Source of the DNA: JAAXHB01 sp965221635
GTDB taxonomy: Bacteria > Actinomycetota > Acidimicrobiia > Acidimicrobiales > Aldehydirespiratoraceae
Reading direction: 5' to 3'
NCBI GenBank assembly: GCA_965221635.1
Contig: OZ244902.1
Location: forward strand, 2,046,001-2,110,000
DNA length: 64,000 nucleotides
Numbering within the stretch: position 1 is the first letter of the stretch; every line of letters starts with the position of its first letter. Below the pieces are notes generated by a model. It did not search any database. It was not told the DNA's origin and was given only the letters and a program-made list of their open reading frames with translations. Below are positions 7,972 through 16,994 of the stretch, one piece after another. The position numbers and the translations under genes are program-made.

Positions 7972-9483
7972 CTATATGCTCAACCCAAGCGATCGGTCCA
8001 ATGAGAGAATCTTGTCCTCAAGGAGTTTCTCTCGAAGTTCTGTCATTGTGCGTGTGCTTCCCTTGATGCTGTTGCAACTGTGGCAGAGCATCTGAATATT
8101 GTCATCGACATCCGGCCCACCCTTTGATCTCGGCTGAACATGGTCTAAGTCAAAATCATCAAAATACTTTGCCCGATCACATCCGACACAAAATCTTCTG
8201 TCCGGATCGTCGTGACGATCAAGTTGATCCCAGCGAATCTTGCGGAGAACACTATTCTTGGTTCTTGCCGGCCGATGAGGATCCGTTCGACGCGGTGGTG
8301 TTTCGCTAACGATTACACGTGGTGCATTCCACAAGCCTGTTGTCGGATCGAACTTCATTCCATCCATCTGCACCTGTTGATCCGACGCATTGACTCTTGT
8401 TGGGTCGCCGGTCACAGCATTACGTTCTTCCGCGACTTTCTTCAATCTATCGATCGTGACCTCAAGTGCCATGGAGTCAATGTCAATCCCGGCCCACTGG
8501 CGACCAAGTTGCTCGGCCGCAATGCACGTAGTTGCACAACCAGCGAATGGGTCCAAGACCATAGCGCCACGCTTGCTGCTCGACAGGATGAGTTTATGGA
8601 GCAGTTCAAGCGGCTTTTGTGTAGGCCATCCTGTCTTTTCTTTGGAGTTGCCCTTCAATATCGGAGCGTATATCACGTCCGATTGGATCTTGAACTCTGC
8701 GTTGAAGTTGAAGAGGATATCGCCGTCTGAGATTTGACGGCCAAGGCTCTGCTCAATCTTCTTGATCCGGCGTCGTATCAATTTGTCGTTGGAATGTTTC
8801 ACGGATCCGTAGACCACATGGTTGGCAGAGTCAACAAACCGCTTGAATCGGTTACGGTACTCCGAGTCTTCTCCCTTTATGGGCTTGAAAAAAAATGAAT
8901 CAGACTTCGAATACCGTAGAATCACATCATGGTTTCGAGGGAAGTTTCTGCTGGTATTGCTCATCTTGCCGTAGTGCCAAATCAGTTCGTTGCGAAAATG
9001 CCGTGATCCGAAGATCGAGTCCATGAGTTGTTTCAGGTAATGACTTGCGTGGGGATCACAATGCAGATAGACAGATCCGGACTGTCGCAGAATCCGACGG
9101 ATCTCAACGAGACGAGGCGTCATGAAGATCAGGTATGCCTTCATAGCGCTTCCCGACGAGTCTCCTGCTCCTTCAATGGTGCGCCAGGCAGCAGAATTGA
9201 GATTCTCCAGCAGATCAGAGGCTTCCTGCTTTACGGAATCCATGGTCCATATATCGTTGAAGGTCGCTCCTGTGGCTTGTGAGCCAAGTGGTGCATGGTA
9301 TATTCGCTTGGAATTGAATGGGGGATCAAGATAAACCAGATCAATAACGTCATCATCGATTTCCCGCAGTATCGGTAGGTTATCGCTGATCCAAAATGTG
9401 CGATTCTCGAAGTTTGGTGGCTTGACGTCATCGGATGCGTCACGTGTGGACAGAGACGCGTCACCACGTTGTATCTGAGACAT
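7972..9483 (-). CDS. DNA N6-adenine methyltransferase fused to an HNH endonuclease
   Basis: The N-terminal half is a beta-type site-specific DNA methyltransferase: catalytic DPPF at residues 53-56 and the SAM-binding FAGCAT motif at 313-318, preceded by WPTQKP. After a linker, residues about 432-480 form an HNH nuclease domain: CVGC, then FDLDHVQPRSKGG, then LCHSCNSIKG. The zinc-type CxxC pairs and the HNH histidine are all present. The gene is visibly lower in G+C than its neighbours and uses AT-ending codons freely, suggesting transfer. It stands alone, with no separate restriction subunit nearby. It could act as a self-contained modification/restriction protein or as an orphan methylase with a DNA-binding HNH. 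Confidence 0.88.
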   Translation of the reverse strand: MSQIQRGDASLSTRDASDDVKPPNFENRTFWISDNLPILREIDDDVIDLVYLDPPFNSKRIYHAPLGSQATGATFNDIWTMDSVKQEASDLLENLNSAAWRTIEGAGDSSGSAMKAYLIFMTPRLVEIRRILRQSGSVYLHCDPHASHYLKQLMDSIFGSRHFRNELIWHYGKMSNTSRNFPRNHDVILRYSKSDSFFFKPIKGEDSEYRNRFKRFVDSANHVVYGSVKHSNDKLIRRRIKKIEQSLGRQISDGDILFNFNAEFKIQSDVIYAPILKGNSKEKTGWPTQKPLELLHKLILSSSKRGAMVLDPFAGCATTCIAAEQLGRQWAGIDIDSMALEVTIDRLKKVAEERNAVTGDPTRVNASDQQVQMDGMKFDPTTGLWNAPRVIVSETPPRRTDPHRPARTKNSVLRKIRWDQLDRHDDPDRRFCVGCDRAKYFDDFDLDHVQPRSKGGPDVDDNIQMLCHSCNSIKGSTRTMTELREKLLEDKILSLDRSLGLSI

Positions 9484-9802
9484 GCTTGCCTCCGACCTTG
9501 TTCATCGCATGGAGGCCTATACCATACATCAGGGCATGCTGCTGGGCCATGGCATGGCCCCCAGGTGGGTGGCGTTGCGCCGATCGATCCGGAAGCGTGC
9601 GGGTTGTTGGAGCGCCGCTGTTGCATGGACTGTCCCGGGCTCGACGCGGTGGAGCTTGAAGCCTATTCGGAATGCCCGTGTAGCAGAAGGTGTATCAGTG
9701 CGAGATGACCGTAGTGCGTTTGAAATGTGATGAAACTCACTATCCAACGGTTCGACCGCAGGCGTTGCGCCCACCGTGGGATACTGGAAGAAGTGGACGG
9801 GG
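9484..9802. other. Intergenic junction between methyltransferase and Tad locus
   Basis: About 320 bp with no convincing gene. It marks the change from lower-G+C methyltransferase DNA to the high-G+C Tad operon and should contain the divergent promoters. I see no tRNA end or clear attachment-site repeat. Confidence 0.4.
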
Positions 9803-10024
9803 ATGCCCGTTGACGTGCTGCGCGCGGTGGGTCTTGGTGTAGGGTCGGATTACATGGGGGCAAAGCTGCTTGACGGGCTGCGGGAACCTGTGGGTTGCAC
9901 CATGTCGGTGGACTGGTGTGAGGCGGTGTTGGAGAAAACCGCCGACACTGGTGGCACGCTTGCGAGTGAGGCGTTGGTGGCGTGGGTCGCGGATCGGCCC
10001 GAGTCAGGACGGTGGAAGGGTTAG
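9803..10024 (+). CDS. Small hypothetical protein upstream of the Tad operon
   Basis: A 73-residue frame beginning MPVDVLRAVGLGVGSDY, ending 8 bp before the next gene on the same strand. It has no membrane segment and no motif I recognise; the composition is mildly acidic with two Trp-containing stretches. Same-strand spacing suggests co-transcription with the pilus genes. A GTG 27 bp upstream is an alternative start. It may be spurious. Confidence 0.4.
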   Translation: MPVDVLRAVGLGVGSDYMGAKLLDGLREPVGCTMSVDWCEAVLEKTADTGGTLASEALVAWVADRPESGRWKG

Positions 10025-10032
10025 GGTTACGT

Positions 10033-11217
10033 ATGAGCAACGGTCGCGGCTTGGCCGCTGTCGGGATCGTGGTGGTCTTGGTGGGTGCGGTTCTTGGTGG
10101 GGTGCTGTGGCCTGAACAGCGCCAGGTGCAGCAGACAGCGGTACTGGTGGCTGCGCAGAAGATACCGAGGGGTTCAACGGTCACCGATGCGGTGGTGGTG
10201 ACCGCGGTGATCGAAGGTCCGGTGACGGTGCCTGTGATGGTGTCGGTGGGGGCCGCCGAAAGCCTGGTGGCGATGGTGGACATTCCTGGGGGAACGGTGT
10301 TGCACCAAGGCTTGTTCGCGAGCGCCGATGACGTGAGCGCAGCCGCGGGTCGTGCGACCGTGGAGATGGACAGCGAGTTGTTGCCGTTGCGGGCGACGGC
10401 TGGTTCGTGGGTGCGGCTAATGGAGGTGGCCTCTGCGGAGACTGAGGGTCTGTTGGAGGCGTGTGGTCGTTACTTGTTTGAACTGCAAAGGGTTTCGGTT
10501 GAGTTGACGGGGCTGCCGGAGGAGGTTCCTGTCGCAGGGTCGGCATCTGCATGTGAGGCCGCGGGTTCGTCGTGGTCGTTACCCGATCGTGTCGGCGAGG
10601 GCCCTCTGGTAGGTGGCCGGGATTGTTCTGTCGAGTCGGGAGCCGAAGTTGATGCGACCGTGTCACGGCGGTTCGCGCGGGTTGCGGATTTGAGCGCCGC
10701 TACCGCGGAGCGTGCAGTGGCTGCGGCTGAGGCTGGAGCCGATGTGGTCGGCAATGAGGATGCCGTCGCCGATCGACGGGCTGCTCTTGCCGCGGTTTCG
10801 GCGGAACTGGCCGACTTGGCCCTGGCTGACTTGCAGCAACGATGGCTGGAGGGGTCATGGGAGGAGAGTGCAGAGTTGGCGAGAGCGGCTCGAGACTTAA
10901 TCGAGCAAGCCGAGGCTGATCGCGCTGCGGCGGTTGGCAGCGTGACCGATGTTGCGCAGATCGAGGACGCCTTGTTGGAGGTGGCCCGCGAAAAAAGTGT
11001 GGAGTCCGCAGTCGACGAGGTGGCGGCCGTGCCGCATCGGTGTGTCGAGGAGGATCCTGTGCCCTGGCCTGCAGGGATTGGTTCGATCGACGTTGAGGTG
11101 CTTGCCGTGCGGGGGGACGTGGCGGAGATCGCGGTGGATTCGGCGCATGTGACCGGAGTGATCGAAGCGTTGCGTGAGGGACGCGTGGTGGCCTACACGG
11201 CGAGCACGAGTCCGTGA
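10033..11217 (+). CDS. SAF-domain pilus assembly protein (CpaB/RcpC-like)
   Basis: A 394-residue protein with one N-terminal membrane segment (about 6-26), then an SAF-type domain recognisable by AQKIPRGSTVTDAVV and DIPGGTVLHQGLF, as in CpaB proteins that act at the envelope in Tad pilus assembly. The rest (about 130-330) is Ala/Glu/Asp-rich, partly likely coiled coil, with scattered cysteines, and matches nothing I know. First gene of the overlapped Tad operon; its stop overlaps the next GTG. Assignment rests on the SAF-like motifs and position. Confidence 0.7.
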   Translation: MSNGRGLAAVGIVVVLVGAVLGGVLWPEQRQVQQTAVLVAAQKIPRGSTVTDAVVVTAVIEGPVTVPVMVSVGAAESLVAMVDIPGGTVLHQGLFASADDVSAAAGRATVEMDSELLPLRATAGSWVRLMEVASAETEGLLEACGRYLFELQRVSVELTGLPEEVPVAGSASACEAAGSSWSLPDRVGEGPLVGGRDCSVESGAEVDATVSRRFARVADLSAATAERAVAAAEAGADVVGNEDAVADRRAALAAVSAELADLALADLQQRWLEGSWEESAELARAARDLIEQAEADRAAAVGSVTDVAQIEDALLEVAREKSVESAVDEVAAVPHRCVEEDPVPWPAGIGSIDVEVLAVRGDVAEIAVDSAHVTGVIEALREGRVVAYTASTSP

Positions 11218-12071
11218 CCTGGTTCGGCTCGCGGCGGCGGGGTTTGCGTGAGCCGACAAGCCTGGGGCCTGTGATTGGAGTATGCAGTCTCGGCAAGACC
11301 AGGGGTTGCACGACGCTTGCGGTGGTCGCGGCCGCGTTGGCCGAGACCGAAAGCACCGCGCACGCCTACGTGGTGGAGTTCGATCCCGCAGGGGGTGATT
11401 TGAACGCGTGGTGGGGGCTGGGCGCGGCTCGTGCCGGGGCGGCCCTAACGGGCCACCTCAAGGCGGGCAGCGATTTGGGTGATGCTTTGAGAGCGACGGC
11501 GGCGGGTGGTGGTGCGTTGCCCGTTGTGTCCATCGGCAGCGACGGCGGAACCACGGTGGAGTCGTTAAAACGAGTGTGGGTGGCTCGGGGTGACAACGCC
11601 GAGATCACAGTGGTGGTGGATGCGGGCCGTTGGCACAGTCGTCAGCTCACCATGGACCGGGTGTCAGTGGTGGACACGCTCATTGCATTGGTTGATCCCT
11701 CTGTGGGAGGCATTGATCGGGCTCGTCGGACTTTGAAGGGTTTGCGTGACCATGTCAACGAAGTGATCGTCGCGCAGATCGGTTCGCGGCCCTATGGGCC
11801 CACGGCGGTGAGCGAAGAGCTTGGTGTGGATGTGACGGCGCTGCGCTTGAATGAGCAAACAACCCAAAAGGTCATGGAAGGGTCTAGTTCGTTGAGACTC
11901 ACAAGGACACCCGCAGCGGCCGACTTGCGCAAGATGTTGTGGCCAGTGGCGCCGGACCCCGACGCTGCGCCCGACAAGGCCTTGAGAAATCGGTCGCGTT
12001 CTGAACGCCGCGGTCAGCGGGCGGGTTCTGAGCGGGCAGCGGGTGGTGTGTCGCAGAGGCAGAGCCGATGA
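11214..12071 (+). CDS. CpaE/MinD-like P-loop protein of the Tad operon
   Basis: A 285-residue ParA/MinD-superfamily-like protein in the place of TadZ/CpaE, which positions Tad machines in the cell. The N-terminus has a deviant Walker A (SLGKTRGCTTLA) and a hydrophobic strand ending in EFDPAGGDLNAWW, resembling the switch region of this family. VVVDAGRWHS matches a Walker B position. The usual KGGxGKT lysine pattern is not intact, so ATPase activity is uncertain. The C-terminal tail is Arg/Ser-rich. It starts at a GTG overlapping the upstream stop and ends at ATGA with tadA. Confidence 0.65.
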   Translation: MTWFGSRRRGLREPTSLGPVIGVCSLGKTRGCTTLAVVAAALAETESTAHAYVVEFDPAGGDLNAWWGLGAARAGAALTGHLKAGSDLGDALRATAAGGGALPVVSIGSDGGTTVESLKRVWVARGDNAEITVVVDAGRWHSRQLTMDRVSVVDTLIALVDPSVGGIDRARRTLKGLRDHVNEVIVAQIGSRPYGPTAVSEELGVDVTALRLNEQTTQKVMEGSSSLRLTRTPAAADLRKMLWPVAPDPDAAPDKALRNRSRSERRGQRAGSERAAGGVSQRQSR

Positions 12072-13432
12072 CGTGGGCAGGTGTCGGCTCGGGTTCGGTC
12101 GGCGAGGCGGCTGGGCCTGGCAGCGTCTCCGAGAACGCGCAGCGTCTCTCCGATGAGATTGTGCAGGACATGATGGTTGCCAGGGTGCAACAAACCCGAC
12201 GTTGGCGGGATCAAGGTGTCGTGTTTGACGAGGAAGACGAACGCGCGTGGGCGATGAGCGAGATCGGTGGCCGGGTCGCCGATTATGAGGCGGATTGTTT
12301 CAGTGTGGGTCGAGCACCCTTGAACGAAACCGAAATGGACTGGGTTGTCAGCGACGCGCTGGGGCGTCTCTTTGGTGGCGGCAGGTTGATGCAGGTGTGG
12401 GCTGAGTATCAGGATGCCTTGAACATGGTGGTCATAGGCACTCAGAGATCGCGCTTCGAGCTGCCCGGAGGGCAGATCGTGCGCGGGCCCAGTGTGGCTG
12501 ACAGCGACGACGAGCTGTTGCGTGAAGTGCGCGCCATGGCGTCGATCACCGGGATCAAGGAAGTGCAGTGGGACATAAGCCAACCTGAGTTGGAGTTGGT
12601 CACCCCCGAAGGCGACCGGTTGACGGCATTGCACTGGGTGACCGAACGACCTTTTGTGACTTTGAGGCGACCGACCTTGGCATCGGTGACGTTGGATGAT
12701 CTGGTGGACAACGGCACCATGAGCCCGCGTTGTGGTTCGTTGCTCAAGGCGATCTCACGCAGCGAGGCTCGCTACCTTGTGGCGGGCGCGATGAATGCTG
12801 GCAAGACGGTCACGCTGCGAGCGATGGCCGCGGCTTTGCCTGGTGACGCCCATCTGATCACGGTGGAGACGTCGCGGGAGTTGCTGTTGCATCGTCGACC
12901 TGACGTGTATCCGTCGTGGACCACGTCGTTGGAGGCTCGTAGGCCGAACAGCGAGGGCGCGGGCGAGATCACGATGGCCAGCCTGATCGTGGGGATCCAG
13001 CGGATGAGCCCGACGGTGGTGCTGGTAGGCGAAATCAGGGGAGCGGAGACCGCTGCCTTCATCACTGCGATCAGCCAGGGCTACAGCGTCGCCGGCACTG
13101 TGCACGGTCATTCCAGTTTGGAGGCACCAGCGACTTTGGCGGGTTACTTTGAGGAGTTCACGGGCGGGGACTACGAGGCTGGAATGCGCCGGATCTGCAT
13201 GTTCTGCGATTATGTGATCTTCATGCGTAACTATGACGGCCGAAGGGTGGTCGATTCGGTGCGGTGGTTGCAGGGTTACGACTCGGGCACCATTGTCTCG
13301 ACCGAGCTTTGGGAACCCGACCCGCCGAATCCAGCACGCCAGTCGAACCAGCAGATCCCCGCCCGGGTTGAGCAAGGCTTGAGAGCCTGCGGCTTCGACC
13401 CGAGCTTGAGCGACACGGCGAGGGCTGTGTGA
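12068..13432 (+). CDS. tadA: Tad pilus secretion ATPase TadA/CpaF
   Basis: Type II/IV secretion ATPase that powers pilin polymerisation from the cytoplasmic face. The Walker A is GAMNAGKT (about 240-247), with the Asp-box/Walker B region VVLVGEIRGAE near 317-326 and the following HGHSS histidine element. The N-terminal about 200 residues form the usual CpaF-type N-domain. The 454 residues are typical. It overlaps both neighbours by 4 nt, so the operon is translationally coupled. Confidence 0.92.
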   Translation: MTWAGVGSGSVGEAAGPGSVSENAQRLSDEIVQDMMVARVQQTRRWRDQGVVFDEEDERAWAMSEIGGRVADYEADCFSVGRAPLNETEMDWVVSDALGRLFGGGRLMQVWAEYQDALNMVVIGTQRSRFELPGGQIVRGPSVADSDDELLREVRAMASITGIKEVQWDISQPELELVTPEGDRLTALHWVTERPFVTLRRPTLASVTLDDLVDNGTMSPRCGSLLKAISRSEARYLVAGAMNAGKTVTLRAMAAALPGDAHLITVETSRELLLHRRPDVYPSWTTSLEARRPNSEGAGEITMASLIVGIQRMSPTVVLVGEIRGAETAAFITAISQGYSVAGTVHGHSSLEAPATLAGYFEEFTGGDYEAGMRRICMFCDYVIFMRNYDGRRVVDSVRWLQGYDSGTIVSTELWEPDPPNPARQSNQQIPARVEQGLRACGFDPSLSDTARAV

Positions 13433-14337
13433 TGGTGGGCATCTCCGTGGGGTTTGTGATGGCTGCCGGATTGATCCTGATCGCTGCGTCGGTGGCGGTC
13501 CGCCGGCGCAAGTCGGAAACGACCGCACAAGCAGCGGTGGCGGTTTCGGCCCGTGCTGCGGCCGTAGCTGCACGGCGACGGCGACTGGCTGTGCGAGCGA
13601 GGCTGCGTCAACGTTTGACGGGTCGTGACATGGTGCCGGTGGTCGTCGCCGCGGCGGTGGGTGCGGGCGGGCTTGTGGTTACGCGTTGGCCTGTTGTCGG
13701 GCTGGGGGGCGCGGTCATCGGATGGATTGTCGCGGTGACGCTCACCGGTAGCGGGGCCGGCAACGTCGCAGCTCGGGCCGAGGCCGTGGCGGTTTGGGTC
13801 GAAACGATGAGAGATCTTGTTGCCGGCGGTCAAGGATTGGAATCGGCAGTGCTCACAGCGTGTCGCAGCGCGCCGAAGGTGCTGGCGGCGGACATGGCCC
13901 GTGTGGTCTTGGAGGTTGATCGGGGCCGCTCTGTAAAGGAGAGCATCGCAGCATCGGCGGGCTGGATTGCGAACCCAACCGCCGACATTGCGATCGCGGT
14001 GGTGGTGTTGACCTTGGACGGAAATGCCTCCCGGCCTATCGCGGTGTTGGATCAGTTGGCGCAAGAGGCTCGCGCGCAGGTGGCTCGCATTGCAGAGGTC
14101 GAGGCGGCCCGGGCATCCGCGCGTACCACGATGCGCATGATCATGGCGGTGCTTGCGCTGGGCGTGGGGGCAATGTTCGTGTTCGGACGTGGCTACCTGG
14201 ACGCCTACGGAACATTGATCGGTCAGTTGGTGCTTGGCGTGATATTGGCGATCATGGCGGTGGCGTTCGGATGGATGCGCACTCTGATCACGATCAAGGA
14301 AGACACCCGCGTATTGACACCTGAGACGATGACGTGA
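13429..14337 (+). CDS. tadB: Tad inner-membrane platform protein TadB
   Basis: Type II secretion F-like membrane protein of 302 residues: an N-terminal membrane segment, an Arg-rich cytoplasmic stretch, two central hydrophobic segments, a cytoplasmic helical domain (EAVAVWVETMRDLVAGG, then AVLTACRSAP) and two C-terminal membrane segments. The order after TadA and before TadC identifies it. The start is GTG at 13429, directly followed in frame by ATG, so either could be used. Confidence 0.87.
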   Translation: MMVGISVGFVMAAGLILIAASVAVRRRKSETTAQAAVAVSARAAAVAARRRRLAVRARLRQRLTGRDMVPVVVAAAVGAGGLVVTRWPVVGLGGAVIGWIVAVTLTGSGAGNVAARAEAVAVWVETMRDLVAGGQGLESAVLTACRSAPKVLAADMARVVLEVDRGRSVKESIAASAGWIANPTADIAIAVVVLTLDGNASRPIAVLDQLAQEARAQVARIAEVEAARASARTTMRMIMAVLALGVGAMFVFGRGYLDAYGTLIGQLVLGVILAIMAVAFGWMRTLITIKEDTRVLTPETMT

Positions 14338-15194
14338 CCTGGGGCTGGGCCGGTGTGTTGGTGGCCACGATGGTGGCCGCTGGTGGGGCGCTGATCGTCG
14401 CGGCGTGGATTCTCAGCCGACCGGTGAGGTTGGTGGACGCACTCGCGCAACTGGAGGAGCCTCGCAGCGCCACGGTCACATACGCAGACTTGATCGAACG
14501 CCTCTCCGCGAGCCGGATGCGACTCTTCCAAGACCAGGACCTTGAGATTCTGGGGATGCAACGAATCGAGGCGGTCACCTCCACTGTGGCAGTGGCAGCG
14601 GTTGCGGCCGCGGGCACCGTGCTCGCCGCAGCGGCGCTGGTTGGGGGAGTGCTGCCCCTGGGGATGATGACATTTCTGGCGGTGGTGATGTTCGCGGTTG
14701 CCACGGTGGTGGTGAAGGTTGCCGGGGTGCGGTCCGCGGCCCGCAAGCGTCGCGAAGAGGCCCGAGCCGCGATCACGGTGTGGTTGAATTTCATTGCGCT
14801 GGCGACAGCGTTCCATCCCATCGAGGGTTCGGTTTGGATTGCGTGCCACGCCGGCAACACGTGGACGTTTGAAGCACTGCGTGCCGCTCTGGACGAGGCC
14901 CGGCTGCGCAAGTTGCGGATTTGGGACGCCTTGGCGGCGCTCGGCAACCGGTGGGGGATCAGAGAACTCACAGACATCGGGATCGCGTTGGGTCACGCGT
15001 CAACCGAGGGCGCCAAGGTACGCGACGCGCTGTTGGCGAAGTCGGAGACGCTCACAAGCACCGCCGCATCTGCTGCGTTGGCGAGAGCCAATCAGGGCAC
15101 AGCGAAGCTGCAAGGGCCGATCGCGTTGGTGACCGTCAGCATTTTCGGCTTGATGTTGTACCCGGCTATTGCACAGTTCCAGAACATCCTGTAA
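14334..15194 (+). CDS. tadC: Tad inner-membrane platform protein TadC
   Basis: Second T2SF-like platform protein (286 residues), with hydrophobic pairs near the N-terminus, at about 80-125 and at the extreme C-terminus, where MLYPAIAQFQNIL ends the protein. The cytoplasmic part contains HASTEGAKVRDALLAKSE, resembling the conserved TadC helix-turn segment. GTG start overlaps the tadB stop. After this gene there is a 30-bp gap with a strong ribosome site (AGGAAAGGAG) before the pilin-like genes, suggesting higher translation of those. Confidence 0.85.
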   Translation: MTWGWAGVLVATMVAAGGALIVAAWILSRPVRLVDALAQLEEPRSATVTYADLIERLSASRMRLFQDQDLEILGMQRIEAVTSTVAVAAVAAAGTVLAAAALVGGVLPLGMMTFLAVVMFAVATVVVKVAGVRSAARKRREEARAAITVWLNFIALATAFHPIEGSVWIACHAGNTWTFEALRAALDEARLRKLRIWDALAALGNRWGIRELTDIGIALGHASTEGAKVRDALLAKSETLTSTAASAALARANQGTAKLQGPIALVTVSIFGLMLYPAIAQFQNIL

Positions 15195-15224
15195 ACAAGA
15201 GATCACACCAGGAAAGGAGTCACG

Positions 15225-15521
15225 ATGATTTGGGCAGCGACGGCGGTGGCAATCTCGGCGTTGGCGATGACGCTGCTGATACGGCCACCGCGGCGTCCGG
15301 GCCGGGCAGAACCGGTGAGGGCTCGTAGCGGCATGGAGGCGATCACGTGGCTGATCCTGATCGGGGCAATACTGGCAGCGGTGATTGCCGCGGTGGCGTT
15401 GTACAACACCCTGTTGACCGACCAGGCCGACAAGGTCGAAGAACAGGAGATTCCCTGCGTGTACGAGGACGACGGCGAAATCGAAACGGGAACACTCCAA
15501 AGCGATGGCAGTTGCTCCTGA
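15225..15521 (+). CDS. Small pilin-like membrane protein 1
   Basis: 98 residues: a short N-terminal hydrophobic segment, then RSGMEAITWLILIG starting a second hydrophobic helix, and an acidic Cys-containing tail. A Gly followed by a hydrophobic helix with an early Glu resembles a class III (Flp/TadE) prepilin, with cleavage possible between G and M. It has the strongest ribosome site of the locus. It is the best candidate for the major pilin, but the leader is longer than usual for Flp. Confidence 0.55.
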   Translation: MIWAATAVAISALAMTLLIRPPRRPGRAEPVRARSGMEAITWLILIGAILAAVIAAVALYNTLLTDQADKVEEQEIPCVYEDDGEIETGTLQSDGSCS

Positions 15522-15714
15522 TCGTGACGTTGGTCGGCCTGGTGGCACCGCAACGCGGCCTCGTCGTGCCCGGGCGAACAGCGCTGTGGTGTTCTTGATC
15601 ATCGTTGCGGCCTTGACCGCCGCTGCATTCGCGGTCAAAGAACTGGTGGAACGAGTGGCCGAGGCGCAAACCTGCGAGCTGGACCACTTCGAGGCAAGCG
15701 AGAGTTGCCAGTGA
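15505..15714 (+). CDS. Small pilin-like membrane protein 2
   Basis: 69 residues: a basic N-terminus, one hydrophobic helix (SAVVFLIIVAALTAAAF) and a short acidic Cys-containing tail. It overlaps the preceding gene by 17 nt in another frame and the next gene by 4 nt. Size, topology and position between TadC and TadE-like genes suggest a minor pilin or pilin-like subunit. No Glu at the typical +5 position is visible. Confidence 0.5.
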   Translation: MAVAPDRDVGRPGGTATRPRRARANSAVVFLIIVAALTAAAFAVKELVERVAEAQTCELDHFEASESCQ

Positions 15715-15905
15715 ACCACCATCGCGCACCAGATCGGCGTTCTCGGGCAGCGGAAGCGTTGACGTGGTTGCTTATCATCGCCGCGAGCGCAGCCGCGGCG
15801 CTGGCCGCTGCCGGGTTGTACGCCGCGCTTATCGACAAGCAAGCCGAACCGATCCAACAGATCATCTCGGACTCGGACCAGGATCCGGACTCGGGTTCGG
15901 ACTGA
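15711..15905 (+). CDS. Small pilin-like membrane protein 3
   Basis: 64 residues from a GTG overlapping the previous stop. A basic N-terminus leads to AAEALTWLLIIAASAAAALAA, then a tail ending in Asp/Ser repeats. The EALTWLLII segment closely matches the EAITWLILI of pilin-like protein 1, so the two are probably diverged paralogues. The absence of cysteines and the very acidic C-terminus set it apart. Confidence 0.5.
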   Translation: MNHHRAPDRRSRAAEALTWLLIIAASAAAALAAAGLYAALIDKQAEPIQQIISDSDQDPDSGSD

Positions 15906-15910
15906 CGCAA

Positions 15911-16459
15911 ATGGTGCGAGGCAAGGATCGTCGCACCCGCTTGCGAGCCGCAACCAACACCACCCGCGCTGCCAGGGCGTCTGGTGCGGTTCCGTTTCTG
16001 GTGGTGATCCCGATCCTGATGATCGTCGTGTGGATGATCGTTCAGATCGCAGTGTCGACCATCGCCGGCGTAGCCGCCCAGCACGCAGCGTCCACAGCGG
16101 CGCGTCGCCTCAGTGACCAGCGCAGCCACTTCGCGTCCGAACCGGAAGCGTTTTGCGAAGCGCTCGAGCAACTCGGTGGACGATACGGAAGTTTGGTTCA
16201 GGATTGGAACGTGACCGTCGCCGGCAACAACGCCACCGGTCAGGTCACCGGCACGACGTGTGCCGATGAGGTGAACGCCGCAGACAGCAACGGACGCGAA
16301 TGTGACACAGCGGTCGACGGCTTCGAGGTGGTTGTGCAGATTGACGCCGCGCAGGTTCTGCCCGACGGCGGCGGGATCGGTTTGAGTGTGCTGGACCGGT
16401 TGCACGCCACCACCGCCGCGTCGTGTGCTCCGCTGAGAGCGATCCCGAATGGGCCTTGA
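15911..16459 (+). CDS. TadE-like pseudopilin
   Basis: 182 residues: a basic N-terminus, one hydrophobic segment (about 26-50, FLVVIPILMIVVWMIVQIA) followed by AAQHAASTAARRLSD, the usual pattern of TadE-family minor pilins that have one membrane helix and a small extracytoplasmic domain. Four cysteines lie in the external part. It ends inside the next gene (11-bp overlap). Confidence 0.65.
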   Translation: MVRGKDRRTRLRAATNTTRAARASGAVPFLVVIPILMIVVWMIVQIAVSTIAGVAAQHAASTAARRLSDQRSHFASEPEAFCEALEQLGGRYGSLVQDWNVTVAGNNATGQVTGTTCADEVNAADSNGRECDTAVDGFEVVVQIDAAQVLPDGGGIGLSVLDRLHATTAASCAPLRAIPNGP

Positions 16460-16994
16460 CCACCACCGCAGTCGGGGTCGCGAGCGGCGGGGCGATTCTT
16501 CGGTTGAGGCGCTGATCTTGGTGGCCGGGTTGATGGTGGTCCTGGCCGGAGCGGTGACTGTGACGGGCCACGCACGGCACTCGATGGCCATTCATGACAC
16601 GGCCCGCAACGCCGGTTACGCGTCACTCGCGGACACCGCACCGACAGCGGCGGTGGCCGAACCAGCGGAACTAGCACCTACGGGAACCCTCACTGCACAG
16701 GTTCGTCAACGAGTGGAACAGGGATGGCAGGACCAGCTGAGCTGGCTCGGCACCCAGGCCCGCAACCGCAGCATCGCCCGGCGCTGTGCCAACACTGCCT
16801 CCGTCGGTGGCGTGGAACTGTCCCAGGTTGCTCTCAGCGACCACGAAACAGCCGCCCCGACCAGGACCGGGGTTCTGTTGGAGTTCACCTACCGCTGCGA
16901 GATCCCCGCTCCGCTGGGCCTCGACGCGGTCGTCGGCAACATGGTCATCACCGGACGATGGGCCGAAGTCTCGCCATGGCACACCACCGAATGA
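16449..16994 (+). CDS. TadE/TadF-like pseudopilin
   Basis: 181 residues. After a basic stretch, GDSSVEALILVAGLMVVLAGAV is a TadE/TadF-type start: a Glu five residues into a hydrophobic helix. DTARNAGYASL follows, similar to the ARxAA segment of the family. Two cysteines are in the external domain. It overlaps its neighbours on both sides and likely forms part of the pilus initiation or tip complex. Confidence 0.65.
   Translation: MGLDHHRSRGRERRGDSSVEALILVAGLMVVLAGAVTVTGHARHSMAIHDTARNAGYASLADTAPTAAVAEPAELAPTGTLTAQVRQRVEQGWQDQLSWLGTQARNRSIARRCANTASVGGVELSQVALSDHETAAPTRTGVLLEFTYRCEIPAPLGLDAVVGNMVITGRWAEVSPWHTTE

Noticed and set aside
9435..9730. Short overlapping frames after the methyltransferase gene
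   Set aside because: Several frames overlap one another, with no ribosome site, motif or consistent codon usage.
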